A DNA stretch of 43,799 nucleotides from Klebsiella pneumoniae (GCA_945902215.1 CAMDML010000020.1:1-43799), one strand, 5' to 3'. Shown: positions 1 through 9,599, counted from the first letter of the stretch. The notes: a model not told the origin generated them from the letters alone. Numbers and translations: made by a program.

Positions 1-1
1 C

Positions 2-208
2 TACCGCAACTGCGGCCACTACGGCACCACAGACGAGCCCCTGTTCGTGCAATGTAAAGCGGGACAGCGCGATTATTACGGAGAGGCTACGGACGAAAAT
101 CTGGCGCTGGGTGTTGTGGAAAGGATTGCGTTCAATCCGTTTTACGAGAGTATGCTGGCAGCTATGCAGGACTTCTTGCTGGCGCCACACATAGCATCTA
201 CTGAGTAA
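2..208 (+). CDS. C-terminal fragment of an unidentified protein (5' end outside window)
   Basis: An open frame enters from the left edge and ends at TAA 206-208, giving the last 68 residues of a protein. The tail carries a Cys-Gly-His-Tyr-Gly stretch, then QCKAGQRDYYGE, and ends with a predicted amphipathic helix rich in Phe, Leu and Met. I do not recognise the family. The next gene starts 54 bp downstream on the same strand, so the two could share a transcript. Composition matches the neighbouring genes, and the clean stop before a ribosome site suggests a real gene end. Confidence 0.6.
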   Translation, partial: YRNCGHYGTTDEPLFVQCKAGQRDYYGEATDENLALGVVERIAFNPFYESMLAAMQDFLLAPHIASTE

Positions 209-262
209 ATACAAAATCAGCTGCGGCAGGCTCATCCAGATCAGCTTTCTCGGGGGAGAGGC

Positions 263-1798
263 ATGCAAAAGATCACTGAAATCCCTGTTCTGATTGTTGG
301 CAGTGGCGCAGCCGGCACCATGCTGGCGTTAGAACTGGCGCGGCATGGTGTAGCGGCGCGCGTGGTTGACCGGCAACCAGGGCCATCAAAATTTTCGCGC
401 GCAGTCACAGTACATGCACGCACCCTTGAAATTTTCGAACAGATCGACCCGGTACTGGTGCAGCGTTATCTTGACCGTGGCACCCACAGTCCTGGTTACG
501 TGATGCATTTCGTTGACCCCAAAGGCCTGCGCCGCGATGTGCGCTCCGCTCTGGACTTCACCGCGCTGCCCTCGCGGTATCCCTTTCTCTTGTTGCACGG
601 CCAGAATGATACCGAAGCCACGCTGCGCACTTACCTGATGGAAAAGTACGGACGGGGTACTGAGTGGGGCGTCACCTGCACCTCGGTAACCCAGAGCGGT
701 GATCAGGTTGATGCAACGTTGCAGCACAGCGATGGCACGGAGGAAACCACGCGTTGCCAGTATCTGGTTGCCTGCGACGGCGCCAATTCACGTATCCGGC
801 AACAACTCGCGCTTGCCCAGGAAGGCAGCGATTACGCCGCTACCGTGCTGCAAAACCTCGATGTGGAACTGCTCGGTTTCCCGGACGATGATCAGTGGGT
901 GCATTACTGCATGGGACCGGCCCATTTCGTCATGGTGGTCAAACTACCTAGCGGTTTCTTTCGCCTCTTGATGAGCCAGCCAGCTGACAAGGCAGATGTC
1001 GCGGAAACCCCGCAAGCAATATTCAGCGGCATACTGGCACAGCATTTCGATGGCATCCGTTTCGGCAACACGCAGTGGCATTCGCGCTGGGCGAGCCAGG
1101 TGCGGCTCGCGCACACGTATCGGAAAGGAAATGTGTTTCTCGCCGGCGATGCTGCGCACGTGCATTCCACCGCGGGTGGTCAAGGCATGAACTGTTGCAT
1201 GCAAGATGCCTTCAATCTCGGCTGGAAGTTGGCGCTGGTGTTGAAAGACCAGGCGCGCCCGGAATTGCTGGATACCTACGAGAGCGAACGCAAGCCGATA
1301 GGCCAGCAGGTGATCGCTGCCGCCTCCGCGATTCATGAGCTGTTCATGGCCGGGCGCAACAGCGGGCCGGATGCGCTGCTCGCGCTGAAAACATCGGGCT
1401 TTCTGGCAGAGCTGGTCAGCAAAGTGTCCGGTATCGCGTACCACTACCATCCCGAAGGCGAGGCTGCTACTGACGATGGACTTCTGCGCGCAGGAGATCG
1501 CATGCCCAATGTGGCTTTGTCCGGCATACACAGCGGCAAGTGGCTGACAGATCTCATCCGGCACAGTGGTTATACCTTGCTGGTCTGTGCGGCACGAGAA
1601 GAGGATGCGGCGACATTAAAGCAGAGCCCGCGCCCAGGCCTTGTCACCCAGGTGCTCGCGCCCGCACCGGCTGTATTGTTGAATCTGCAGGCAGCCCCGC
1701 AGTTATATCTGGTGCGCCCCGATGGTTATCTCGCGTTTCGTTGTGAGTTGGCGCGCAGTGCTGAGCTGGAGCGCTGGTTGACGTCAGTACTGTTGTGA
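263..1798 (+). CDS. FAD-dependent aromatic-ring monooxygenase (PheA/MhpA-type flavoprotein hydroxylase)
   Basis: A 511-residue flavoprotein hydroxylase of the UbiH/PheA/MhpA class. These cytosolic enzymes use NAD(P)H and O2 to hydroxylate aromatic compounds. The N-terminal Rossmann motif GSGAAG is at residues 13-18, the NAD(P)H/FAD DG motif (CDGANSR) at about 171-177, and the FAD-ribityl motif GDAAH at 295-299, followed by the typical STAGGQGMN segment. The C-terminal 110 residues match the thioredoxin-like tail of this class in position but have no clear active site. The start is supported by GGGGGAGAG just upstream of ATG 263. No ring-cleavage genes adjoin it, so the substrate cannot be inferred. 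Confidence 0.85.
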   Translation: MQKITEIPVLIVGSGAAGTMLALELARHGVAARVVDRQPGPSKFSRAVTVHARTLEIFEQIDPVLVQRYLDRGTHSPGYVMHFVDPKGLRRDVRSALDFTALPSRYPFLLLHGQNDTEATLRTYLMEKYGRGTEWGVTCTSVTQSGDQVDATLQHSDGTEETTRCQYLVACDGANSRIRQQLALAQEGSDYAATVLQNLDVELLGFPDDDQWVHYCMGPAHFVMVVKLPSGFFRLLMSQPADKADVAETPQAIFSGILAQHFDGIRFGNTQWHSRWASQVRLAHTYRKGNVFLAGDAAHVHSTAGGQGMNCCMQDAFNLGWKLALVLKDQARPELLDTYESERKPIGQQVIAAASAIHELFMAGRNSGPDALLALKTSGFLAELVSKVSGIAYHYHPEGEAATDDGLLRAGDRMPNVALSGIHSGKWLTDLIRHSGYTLLVCAAREEDAATLKQSPRPGLVTQVLAPAPAVLLNLQAAPQLYLVRPDGYLAFRCELARSAELERWLTSVLL

Positions 1799-1813
1799 GT
1801 TGGCGCAAACCAT

Positions 1814-2023
1814 TCAGAGTCGGATGAAATACGGCAGCGCTGAAAGCACTAGACCGATGCCGAGCAACAGCCAGAGGTTGGCCACAAAATAGGGAAAGAC
1901 AATCAACGCCAGGCCACAAGCAAAGGGCATGACTTTCTTCTGGCGCTTGCCATAGGTTAAATAGCCGAGGCCAAGACTGCCAAACAGCATGCCCCACAAC
2001 AAAACACTGCCATCTTCCATCAC
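1814..2023 (-). CDS. small two-helix inner-membrane protein
   Basis: A 69-residue protein with two hydrophobic helices (about residues 7-24 and 32-65, the second with a break near 47) separated by a short basic loop, GKRQKK. The layout MEDGSxLLWGMLFGS...YGKRQKK...PYFV resembles a small conserved proteobacterial protein usually annotated only as hypothetical or amino-acid-transport related. The function is unknown. It converges on the monooxygenase gene 15 bp away and is divergent from the cupin gene. Confidence 0.65.
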   Translation of the reverse strand: MMEDGSVLLWGMLFGSLGLGYLTYGKRQKKVMPFACGLALIVFPYFVANLWLLLGIGLVLSALPYFIRL

Positions 2024-2074
2024 CTTGCCTCTTTGGCCTCAATGCCGCGGCATTTTATAAGGACCGTTTATCTC

Positions 2075-2443
2075 ATGCGCGAACTGATCCGCCCCCTGCA
2101 ACCGCAAGCAGAGTACTACTTCGAGGAAGGTTGTCACATCAACGAATTGTCAAATTCAGCTGACGATGGCGCGGTTTCGCTTGCGCTTGCCCGGGTTACG
2201 CCGGGTGTGGCCACTCACTGGCATCGGCTGCGCGACATTGCTGAGCGGTATGTGATTCTGTCCGGTAAAGGGCGCGTGGAAGTAGGAGAACTACCGCCAC
2301 AGGAAGTAAGGCATGGTGCGGTCGTACTGATTCCACCGCACTGCCGGCAACGTATCACCAACATCGGTGACGAGGATCTGGTATTTCTCGCGATCTGTTC
2401 GCCGCGCTTCCGGCCGGAAGCGTATGAGGATATCGAAGACTAA
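2075..2443 (+). CDS. small cupin-domain protein
   Basis: A 122-residue single-domain cupin. The first cupin motif is visible as GVATHWHRLRDIAERYVILSGKG and the second as PPHCRQRITNIGDEDLVFLAI, so His residues are available to bind a metal. Small cupins of this shape are often sugar isomerases, dioxygenases or ligand sensors; nothing here separates these. I chose ATG 2075 over the earlier ATGs at 2033 and 2042 because AAGGA at 2059-2063 sits at a workable distance and the cupin core begins soon after. Confidence 0.75.
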   Translation: MRELIRPLQPQAEYYFEEGCHINELSNSADDGAVSLALARVTPGVATHWHRLRDIAERYVILSGKGRVEVGELPPQEVRHGAVVLIPPHCRQRITNIGDEDLVFLAICSPRFRPEAYEDIED

Positions 2444-2451
2444 GGCCTGGT

Positions 2452-3342
2452 TCAGGACTCGCTCGGTGCCGCTTTCGGTTTTCTGGAATCGAGCACCAGT
2501 TTGATTACAACTACGCTGAGCAAAATCCCGAGACCCAAAAGCTGATTCAGTTCCGGGAACGCGAGTTTCTGTCCCACATACACCAAAATCAACGCGAGCA
2601 TGTTGCGCACCCAGTGCTCACCGACGACGCTCGTCATGTGACTGCCAATCCAGATTCCGGGAATCGAGCCAATCAACAGCGTGCCGAGCAAACCGTAATC
2701 CACCGTGCCGAGACTGGCGTGGCCCAGGCCTGCGACCAGCGTCAGCGGTACGGCGTGCGCGATATCCGAGCCGACGATCTTGTTGATATGCACTTTCGGG
2801 TACAGCAACAACAGGGCAGTGACACCCAGCGCGCCGGCGCCAACTGAAGTCAGCGTTACCATGAAGCCCAGCACCATGCCGAGAATGAGGGTCAATGCGG
2901 GGATCAGTTTCGGGTTGATGATGTCGTCGTGTTTGACCGACTTCATCAGCTCATGCCGGAACAGCACCGACAGTGAGGTCAGCAGCAAGGCGAGACCGAG
3001 CCAGAATTTGATGCTGCTGACCAAGGCGTCGGAACTGGTGTCGTATTCCCCGATGTAGAGCGTGGTGATGAACGACACCGGCACACTTCCCAGCGCCAGC
3101 GTGCCGACGATCTTCCAATCGATATTGCCGAGTTTGCCATGCGCGAAGATGCCAGCGGTCTTGGTGATGCTGGCGTACAGCAGGTCGGTGCCAACCGCGA
3201 CAGCCGCCTTCACGTTGAACACCAGCAGCAGGATGGGTGTCATCAGCGAACCGCCACCAACGCCGGTCAGACCGACCAGCCAGCCCACGACAAAGCCGGC
3301 AATGACGTAACCCCAATCAATGTATAAAGCACCGATAGACAT
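2452..3342 (-). CDS. TauE/SafE-family membrane exporter
   Basis: A 296-residue polytopic inner-membrane protein. The N-terminal segment GFVVGWLVGLTGVGGGSLMTP is the family's glycine-rich signature, and a second copy appears in the C-terminal half (LTSVGAGALGVTALLLLYP), as expected of two inverted repeats of about four helices. Relatives export sulfite, sulfonates or other organosulfur anions; the substrate here is unknown. The frame is open to 3507, but the extra 55 residues look non-coding and the length is normal from ATG 3342. It is a single-gene unit. Confidence 0.85.
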   Translation of the reverse strand: MSIGALYIDWGYVIAGFVVGWLVGLTGVGGGSLMTPILLLVFNVKAAVAVGTDLLYASITKTAGIFAHGKLGNIDWKIVGTLALGSVPVSFITTLYIGEYDTSSDALVSSIKFWLGLALLLTSLSVLFRHELMKSVKHDDIINPKLIPALTLILGMVLGFMVTLTSVGAGALGVTALLLLYPKVHINKIVGSDIAHAVPLTLVAGLGHASLGTVDYGLLGTLLIGSIPGIWIGSHMTSVVGEHWVRNMLALILVYVGQKLAFPELNQLLGLGILLSVVVIKLVLDSRKPKAAPSES

Positions 3343-3367
3343 ACACACCCCAGTAAAAGAGGGGCGC

Positions 3368-3373
3368 ACTATA
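3368..3373 (-). promoter_or_regulatory. candidate -10 box for the TauE/SafE gene
   Basis: On the minus strand TATAGT lies about 25 bp upstream of the chosen start. No convincing -35 hexamer is found 17 bp further upstream, so an activator may be needed. An AT-rich stretch (TATTCCAAATGATTATAAGG, about 3416-3435) lies in the place where an activator could bind. Confidence 0.3.
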
Positions 3374-3424
3374 GCAGTCGGGTTTCTACGCCTGTAAGAA
3401 CATTTAGGTCTTTTATTATTCCAA

Positions 3425-3580
3425 ATGATTATAAGGAAAGGGCTAGAGTTCGCCCAGTTACCTGCAGGAGAAGTGGCGCCACTGAGGATGCCCCTATCGG
3501 CGCGCATCTACAGTTTTCCGGATCTCGGCAATGCCTTGATTGACTCCTGGCTCGCCCGGCAGGGAATACCGCACAACTAA
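3425..3580 (+). CDS. possible 51-residue small ORF
   Basis: ATG 3425 to TAA 3578-3580 encodes 51 residues ending ...SFPDLGNALIDSWLARQGIPHN. A shorter version would start at ATG 3488. No good ribosome site is seen, and the 5' half overlaps the likely promoter region of the divergent exporter gene. The C-terminal half looks protein-like (amphipathic, no low complexity). It could be a small gene, a relic of a longer one, or chance. It occupies most of the 269 bp between the exporter gene and rlmJ. Confidence 0.2.
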   Translation: MIIRKGLEFAQLPAGEVAPLRMPLSARIYSFPDLGNALIDSWLARQGIPHN

Positions 3581-3611
3581 TCCGGGCAGCGCACAGGAAG
3601 CTGTGAATACG

Positions 3612-4463
3612 CTATTCCGCCACCAGATTTTTTACCAACCAATGGCCGGTGCCGGGCGCGAGTTGCTCCTGAAGATGGGGTAATGCTTCGCGTAGTTGCG
3701 CGGCAAGCGTCCACGGCGGATTGAGCAATAGCAGCCCGCTCGCCGTCATGCCGTGTGAATCGGTGTCGGGCTGTACGCCAAGCTCCACCTGCCAGAGATC
3801 GCGCAGCGGGCTGTTCAGCAGTGCCGCCAGCATCCAGTCAATGTTGCTGCGTTGCACCACCGGATACCACAGTAGTACCTGCGCGGTGGGCATGCGCTGG
3901 TAGATCTCCACCAGGGCTTTGACACAGCGCGAGTAATCCCCTTTCAGTTCATAAGATGGATCAATCAGGATCACCGCGCGTTTTTGTACTGGTGGCAGCA
4001 GTGTTGCCGGCTGCTGAAAACCGTCTTCCTGTTCGCAGTGCAGGCGCTTGTCCTGCTCAGTGTTGGTGAGCAGCAGACGGTAGTCGGTCGAATGCAGTTC
4101 GAACAGACGCAGGTGATCATGGCGCCGCAAAACCGCAGCAGCGAGCAGCGGCGAGCCAGGATATTGCCCACGGTTCAGAAAGGGGGCGAGCACGGCTTGA
4201 TAGGCCTGTAACGCTACCTTGCCTTCAGTGCCTGCCCGGGCAAGCAATGCTGTGAAATCCAGTCTGCGGATTCCCGCCGCTGCTTCGCCGGTTTTTTGTG
4301 AAGCATCTGAGGCAAGCCGATACAGTCCAGCGCCAGCGTGCGTATCCAGATAAAACAGTGGCGCCGCTTTGCGTGTTGCATAGAGCAGCGTATTGGTTAG
4401 TACCAGGTGCTTGAGGACATCGGCAAAATTGCCGGCGTGAAAGGCGTGGCGATAGGACAGCAT
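3612..4463 (-). CDS. rlmJ: 23S rRNA (adenine-2030-N6)-methyltransferase
   Basis: A 283-residue protein opening MLSYRHAFHAGNFADVLKH, the hallmark start of RlmJ/YhiR. It methylates N6 of A2030 in 23S rRNA using S-adenosylmethionine. The cofactor loop DTHAGAG is at residues 40-46 and the catalytic DPSYE (the DPPY-type motif) at 168-172. Length agrees with E. coli RlmJ. The gene begins 2 nt after the stop of the diguanylate cyclase gene, so the two are probably co-transcribed, although no functional link is known. Confidence 0.95.
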   Translation of the reverse strand: MLSYRHAFHAGNFADVLKHLVLTNTLLYATRKAAPLFYLDTHAGAGLYRLASDASQKTGEAAAGIRRLDFTALLARAGTEGKVALQAYQAVLAPFLNRGQYPGSPLLAAAVLRRHDHLRLFELHSTDYRLLLTNTEQDKRLHCEQEDGFQQPATLLPPVQKRAVILIDPSYELKGDYSRCVKALVEIYQRMPTAQVLLWYPVVQRSNIDWMLAALLNSPLRDLWQVELGVQPDTDSHGMTASGLLLLNPPWTLAAQLREALPHLQEQLAPGTGHWLVKNLVAE

Positions 4464-4465
4464 GG

Positions 4466-5869
4466 CTATTGGTCTTGGGCTTCGATCATCAGGATATTGC
4501 GCCCGCCATGCTTGGCGGCATACATGAGTAGGTCAGCACGTTTGAGCAGGGCTTCCGGCGTTTCGTCGCCGCCGCTGAACGACACCAGCCCGAGGCTCAC
4601 CGTGAGCATCACTCGCTCATTGTCAACGGTTAACCCTTCCTTCGCCAGCCTTTCGCGCAAACGCTCCATCGCATAGGCGGCATAGGTCAGCGAGGTTTCC
4701 GGCAAGAGAATGCAGAACTCTTCGCCGCCGAAGCGGCACAACACATCGATGGTGCGCACTTCTGACTGCATGAAATCGGCAAGAGACTTCAGCACCTTGT
4801 CGCCAAACATGTGGCCGCGACTATCGTTGACGGCCTTGAAATGATCGATATCGATCATGGCGAGCGAGAAGGTGCGGTGGTGGCGGCGGGTGCGGTCGAA
4901 TTCAGCTTCCAGGATTGGTATGAAAATGTAGCGATTGCTCAAGCCGGTGAGCTCGTCAATACCGGCGCGGCGCCGCCACAAATCGCTGCTCGTCAGCGAG
5001 GTTTGCAGTTCCTGTTTGTGCAGCATCATGCTGAGCGAAATCAGTGTGAGCACAAAAACGTAAGTCATCAGCAGGAACAGGCCATCGTCGGGGTTCATCA
5101 CCGCAAAGGGGCCCAGCCCCGCCGTGCTCTTGTAAAGAATGGCGACTACTGTGAGCAGCAGGAGCGCGAGGGTTTCCACCCTCTTATCGGACAGCGCGAG
5201 ATACAGCAGGAAGGGGGTGATCAGGTGGATGAGCCCCGGCATCGAGCTGAACGATAGATAGATCACCCCCAGAATCAGCACCGCCGGCACCAGCGCCCAC
5301 ATCAGGTCGAACGATTTGGGATAGGGGGTCGTTTTGAGCACGTGATAGAGCGGATACACCAGCAGGATGCCAAGGCTGTCGCCCAAAACCAGCATGCGTG
5401 CCGCGAGCATGATCTCGTTCCATTCAATAGTCGAACCCAGCGCCAGGTTCAGGGTGATAACCAGCGCGCACAGCGCACTGGGCAGCAAACACACATAAAT
5501 GACGAAGGGAAACAGCCCTTTTACACCCACCAGACCATCGGGCAGGTGGCGCTTCAGCATGATGACAGCTACCCAGGGCATCAGACTGTAGGCCAATGCC
5601 AGTACGCCGATGTGAAGTAAAGAATACAGCAATGAGCGCGCCGGCTCGGCAGCGACCACGCCGGCATAATAATTGGCGGCGTAGCTTGCGACAAACAACC
5701 ACGGGAATGCACGCCAGCCACCCCGTTGCCACATTAGCACCCCAATGCCGGATGGCAGCCACAACAGGGCGAGGTTGACAGGTTGCATCGAGAGAAAAGC
5801 CATGCCCGCCTGGGTCAGCAGGGCATACAACACAGCAGTGGACAGCAACCACAGAGTTTCGGATTTCAT
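4466..5869 (-). CDS. membrane-bound diguanylate cyclase (MASE1-GGDEF)
   Basis: A 467-residue protein. Residues 1-285 form about eight membrane helices with the MASE1-like opening (NLALLWLPSGIGVLMWQRGGWRA), an N-terminal sensory module. Residues about 300-460 form a GGDEF domain with the intact active site GGEEF at 381-385, which makes cyclic di-GMP from two GTP. An inhibitory I-site RxxD is present at 372-375, five residues before the active site, so product feedback is likely. Cyclic di-GMP controls biofilm and type IV pili; pilT and glycosyltransferase genes lie elsewhere in the window, with no direct link shown. The signal sensed is unknown. Confidence 0.92.
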   Translation of the reverse strand: MKSETLWLLSTAVLYALLTQAGMAFLSMQPVNLALLWLPSGIGVLMWQRGGWRAFPWLFVASYAANYYAGVVAAEPARSLLYSLLHIGVLALAYSLMPWVAVIMLKRHLPDGLVGVKGLFPFVIYVCLLPSALCALVITLNLALGSTIEWNEIMLAARMLVLGDSLGILLVYPLYHVLKTTPYPKSFDLMWALVPAVLILGVIYLSFSSMPGLIHLITPFLLYLALSDKRVETLALLLLTVVAILYKSTAGLGPFAVMNPDDGLFLLMTYVFVLTLISLSMMLHKQELQTSLTSSDLWRRRAGIDELTGLSNRYIFIPILEAEFDRTRRHHRTFSLAMIDIDHFKAVNDSRGHMFGDKVLKSLADFMQSEVRTIDVLCRFGGEEFCILLPETSLTYAAYAMERLRERLAKEGLTVDNERVMLTVSLGLVSFSGGDETPEALLKRADLLMYAAKHGGRNILMIEAQDQ

Positions 5870-6071
5870 GTCATGTCCGTATGGATCCGTATCAGACGAA
5901 AGCGCCGGATCAAGAGCGGGTATTGCTCAGAAAATTCAGGATGGGGCAGAATAAACAGCGAGGGCCGCGCTTGTCTATTGAAAACGTGCCAGCCGGGCCA
6001 ATAGGGCCAATACCTGATAAAAGCAGACGGAGACTCGTGCTGTTGCGCACTGCCGCGCGGAAGACCTGCTT

Positions 6072-7913
6072 TCAGTCAACCTTTCTCACGGCTCCCTTGT
6101 CTGCGCTCGTTGCCATGGCGGCATAGGCGCGCAATGCTTTCGACACCTTGCGTTCGCGCACTTCGGTCGGCTTCCACGCTTTGTCACCCTTCGCGTTCAT
6201 TGCCGCGCGACGTTTATCCAGTTCAGCATCGCTAAGCGCCAAACTGATGGTGCGATTGGGGATGTCGATCTGGATGATGTCGCCTTCCTGCACAAGACCG
6301 ATAGCACCGCCTTCGGCTGCTTCAGGCGAAGCATGACCGATGGACAGGCCGGAAGTGCCGCCGGAGAAGCGGCCGTCGGTCAAGAGTGCGCACACTTTGC
6401 CAAGCCCTTTCGATTTCAGGTACGAAGTCGGGTACAGCATTTCTTGCATCCCGGGGCCACCGCGCGGGCCTTCGTAGCGTATGACGACAACATCTCCTGC
6501 TTTGATCTCGTCAGCGAGGATGGCTTTCACCGTGCTGTCCTGGCTTTCGAAGACGCGCGCAGGGCCGGAAAATTTAAAAATGCTTTCATCGACGCCGGCA
6601 GTTTTTACGATACAACCATCTACCGCGATATTTCCGTACAACACGGCAAGCCCGCCTTCTGTGGAATAGGCGTGCGAGACTTCGCGGATGCAGCCGTTGT
6701 GACGGTCGAGGTCAAGTGTCGGCCAGCGCGTGGCCTGGCTGAAGGCAGTTTGTGTCGGAATGCCGCCCGGCCCGGCACTGAAGAATTTTTCGACTTCAGC
6801 ACTGGGTTTGCGCGCGATGTCCCATTTCTCCAGTGCGGCTTTCATGGTTGGGCTATGCACAGTAGTGACGTCAGTGTGCAAGAGTCCGCCGCGCTCAAGT
6901 GCGCCGAGAATGCCGAACACACCGCCGGCGCGATGCACATCTTCCATATGGTATTTGGGCGTAGAGGGCGCGACCTTGCACAGCTGCGGCACCAAGCGTG
7001 ACAGTCGATCAATGTCTTTCTGGGTGAAATCCAGTTCCGCTTCCTGCGCAGCCGCGAGTAAATGCAGAATCGTGTTGGTTGAACCCCCCATCGCAATGTC
7101 GAGCGTCATCGCGTTCTCAAAAGCCTTGAAGTTGGCGATGTTGCGCGGCAGTACCGACAAATCGTCCTGCTCGTAGTAGCGCTTGCACAGTTCAACAATG
7201 GTGCGGCCTGCCTGCAGGAACAGTTGTTCGCGGTCGGCGTGGGTGGCCAGCGTGGAACCGTTGCCGGGCAGCGACAGGCCCAGCGCTTCAGTCAGACAGT
7301 TCATCGAGTTGGCGGTGAACATGCCGGAGCAGGAACCACAGGTGGGGCAGGCCGAGCGTTCGTATTCATCTACCTGCTTGTCGGTGAACTTGTCGTCGAA
7401 GCCAGCGACCATCGCGTCAACCAGATCCAGCTTGACGAATTTGTCGGCCAGTTTGGTTTTGCCCGCTTCCATCGGGCCGCCGGACACAAACACGACCGGC
7501 ACATTCAACCGCAGCGCAGCCATCAGCATACCGGGCGTGATCTTGTCGCAGTTGGAGATGCAGACGATGGCATCGGCGCAGTGCGCGTTGACCATGTATT
7601 CGACGGAGTCAGCAATGATTTCGCGCGAGGGCAGGGAATACAGCATGCCGTCGTGCCCCATCGCGATGCCGTCATCGACCGCGATCGTGTTGAACTCTTT
7701 CGCCACGCCGCCGGCTTTCTCGATTTCGCGCGCAACCAGCTGTCCCAGATCCTTCAAATGCACATGTCCAGGTACAAACTGGGTGAAGGAATTGGAGATG
7801 GCAATGATGGGCTTGCTGAAGTCATCGTCTTTCATGCCGGTGGCGCGCCACAACGCGCGGGCACCCGCCTGATTGCGGCCCTGTGTGGTGGTATGCGAAC
7901 GATACTTGGGCAT
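6072..7913 (-). CDS. ilvD: dihydroxy-acid dehydratase
   Basis: A 613-residue enzyme of branched-chain amino-acid synthesis that converts 2,3-dihydroxy-isovalerate and 2,3-dihydroxy-3-methylvalerate to their 2-keto acids. It opens [19 protein letters not shown], as in E. coli IlvD. Fe-S ligand regions are visible in [10 protein letters not shown] and [19 protein letters not shown], and the substrate loop [15 protein letters not shown] lies near the C terminus. Length matches the family. It stands alone, without ilvC, ilvA or ilvE. The 200 bp between it and the cyclase gene shows no gene. Confidence 0.97.
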   Translation of the reverse strand: MPKYRSHTTTQGRNQAGARALWRATGMKDDDFSKPIIAISNSFTQFVPGHVHLKDLGQLVAREIEKAGGVAKEFNTIAVDDGIAMGHDGMLYSLPSREIIADSVEYMVNAHCADAIVCISNCDKITPGMLMAALRLNVPVVFVSGGPMEAGKTKLADKFVKLDLVDAMVAGFDDKFTDKQVDEYERSACPTCGSCSGMFTANSMNCLTEALGLSLPGNGSTLATHADREQLFLQAGRTIVELCKRYYEQDDLSVLPRNIANFKAFENAMTLDIAMGGSTNTILHLLAAAQEAELDFTQKDIDRLSRLVPQLCKVAPSTPKYHMEDVHRAGGVFGILGALERGGLLHTDVTTVHSPTMKAALEKWDIARKPSAEVEKFFSAGPGGIPTQTAFSQATRWPTLDLDRHNGCIREVSHAYSTEGGLAVLYGNIAVDGCIVKTAGVDESIFKFSGPARVFESQDSTVKAILADEIKAGDVVVIRYEGPRGGPGMQEMLYPTSYLKSKGLGKVCALLTDGRFSGGTSGLSIGHASPEAAEGGAIGLVQEGDIIQIDIPNRTISLALSDAELDKRRAAMNAKGDKAWKPTEVRERKVSKALRAYAAMATSADKGAVRKVD

Positions 7914-7950
7914 GACTCTTGTCCTGAAATTAAACGGGAAAAATTAAAAG

Positions 7951-7974
7951 GAATTAAACGGGGTCAGCACCCCG
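7951..7974. repeat. possible half-copy of the GGGGTCAG repeat with a short hairpin
   Basis: ATTAAACGGGGTCAG begins like the left arm of the palindrome at 34373, but only a 5-bp hairpin follows (CGGGG at 7959-7963 pairs with CCCCG at 7970-7974). It lies between ilvD and the tannase gene. It may be a decayed copy of the repeat family or just a weak hairpin. Confidence 0.3.
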
Positions 7975-7991
7975 AGGGCGTAAAAGCCCAT

Positions 7992-9599
7992 TTACGGCGC
8001 TACGCAACGGAAGTTGGCGGCATCGTCGATGCTGCCTTGACCCGTGTGGCGCGCCACTTGCGGATAAGGACACAGGGGGCGCGACCGCGTGGTTTCCCCG
8101 TTGACGATTTTTTTCGCGACCAACAGTTCCGGTGCCTGGTTGGTTTCCACCCAGTCGATGACCGCTGACACTGCGTCATTCTGGTCAGGACCAAGACCGC
8201 CCGCGCAATGGGTCATGCCGGGCACCATGAAGAGGCGCATGAAATTGGTGGCATCCGGGCTGTTGGCGGCGACAGCTTGCTCGTAATAGTTCACGCCCAT
8301 CAGCGGCTGCAGGATGCTGTCGGCCCAGCCGTAGGTCATGATCAGTTTGCCGCCGTTGGCGCGGAACGCGGTCAGGTTGGTGTCAGTGGCATCCGCGAGC
8401 CGGCTCCAGTAATCGAGCAGTTCAGGATCGCTGTCGAAATTGAAGGTGCGGTAATCATATTCGGGACGCGGTGGTACGAACGCGAGGTAACGCATCGTAC
8501 CTTGTGCAAGATTGAAATCGGCGGGTGTTGCCTCTGGATTGGCCGGTACGATCAGGTTCATCCAGGAGCTTGAGGTGGTTCCGTTTGCTCCGGTTATCTG
8601 CTGTTCACTGCCCGGCATAAAGCCCGGGAAAATTTGCTCGCCCAGGCTGTTGCGCGGGCCGTCGTATACTTTCTGCAGCGCGTCGGCTTGTGCTGTGGTC
8701 AGGCAGGAATCAGCGTCGGTGCCAACCGGGCAGCTCGGCACATCCGTTGCAACCGTAATGGTGCAATTGCGCGGATCGTCGATCAGGCCATCGACCAGGC
8801 CGTCGATGGCATCGCATTTCTGCATGACAGCGTTGCCGAGCAGCGCCAGTTTGGCGTTGGTCAGCGGGGTTTGTGCCAGTGCCTGCTGATTCCATACACC
8901 GCCAATGGTGAAGCCGGTCTGGTCGACCCACGGGGCGTTGGCGACAATGCCGTCAAAATCAGTCGGATAACGCTGGGCTTCCAGCAAGCCCTGCCGCCCG
9001 CCGTTGGAGCAGGAGTTCCAGTAGGAGAAAGCAACCGGCTGGCCGTAGAACTCGTTCGCGATCAACTTGGACGTAACCGCCGTGACATGGACCGCGCGAT
9101 AGGCATAGTCGACCGCCTTCTGCGGATTGCTCATCACAAAACTGGCGCCGGGTTCTTGGGTGCCGTTATGCCCGGTGTCAGTCGCCGCCATTACAAAATG
9201 TTGGGCGAGTGCGGCATTGCGGTTTGCAGCTTGGCCGGGATCGTTGGGTTGCTGTCCGGCATGGCCGCCGTTGCCCACCATATAGAAGCGCCCATTCCAA
9301 CTGTCCGGCAGGTTTACCTGAAACACAACTTCGGGAGCGATCATGCCGTCAACGCGGCAATGCGCTGGAACGGCACCCTCGGCAGCAATCATTTGGGCAG
9401 AAAGGCGCACCACATCCGGCAGTTCCAGTGTCGCCAGACCTTCACAGCTTGTGCCGGGCACAATGGTCCCGGTGGCATAGTTGCTGGCGGAGCTGCTCGC
9501 GTTGGCAAAAGTTTGTGCCATTGCGGTATGGCTGCCCAAGCCAAACAGGGCAGTGGAAATGCAAGTGGAAACAGTTATAGCCAGCGCGTGCTTTTGCAT
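7992..9599 (-). CDS. secreted tannase/feruloyl-esterase family hydrolase
   Basis: A 535-residue alpha/beta hydrolase with a signal peptide cut near AMA-QT (residue 29). The family's CS-D-HC arrangement is complete: Cys197-Ser198 in SCSNGGRQG, Asp427 in YGWADS, and His464-Cys465 in GMTHCAGG. The adjacent cysteines are expected to form a disulfide that brings Ser and His together. A calcium-binding-like loop CDAIDGLVDGLIDDP is at 262-276. Relatives cleave gallate, ferulate or other aromatic esters; the substrate here is not certain. AAGGAG lies a short distance upstream of ATG. It probably acts in the periplasm or outside the cell. Confidence 0.9.
   Translation of the reverse strand: MQKHALAITVSTCISTALFGLGSHTAMAQTFANASSSASNYATGTIVPGTSCEGLATLELPDVVRLSAQMIAAEGAVPAHCRVDGMIAPEVVFQVNLPDSWNGRFYMVGNGGHAGQQPNDPGQAANRNAALAQHFVMAATDTGHNGTQEPGASFVMSNPQKAVDYAYRAVHVTAVTSKLIANEFYGQPVAFSYWNSCSNGGRQGLLEAQRYPTDFDGIVANAPWVDQTGFTIGGVWNQQALAQTPLTNAKLALLGNAVMQKCDAIDGLVDGLIDDPRNCTITVATDVPSCPVGTDADSCLTTAQADALQKVYDGPRNSLGEQIFPGFMPGSEQQITGANGTTSSSWMNLIVPANPEATPADFNLAQGTMRYLAFVPPRPEYDYRTFNFDSDPELLDYWSRLADATDTNLTAFRANGGKLIMTYGWADSILQPLMGVNYYEQAVAANSPDATNFMRLFMVPGMTHCAGGLGPDQNDAVSAVIDWVETNQAPELLVAKKIVNGETTRSRPLCPYPQVARHTGQGSIDDAANFRCVAP

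Noticed and set aside
263-1798. Aromatic degradation cluster around the FAD monooxygenase, LigA protein and thioesterase
   Set aside because: The three genes lie in different units up to 16 kb apart, with no ring-cleavage catalytic subunit or downstream pathway genes.
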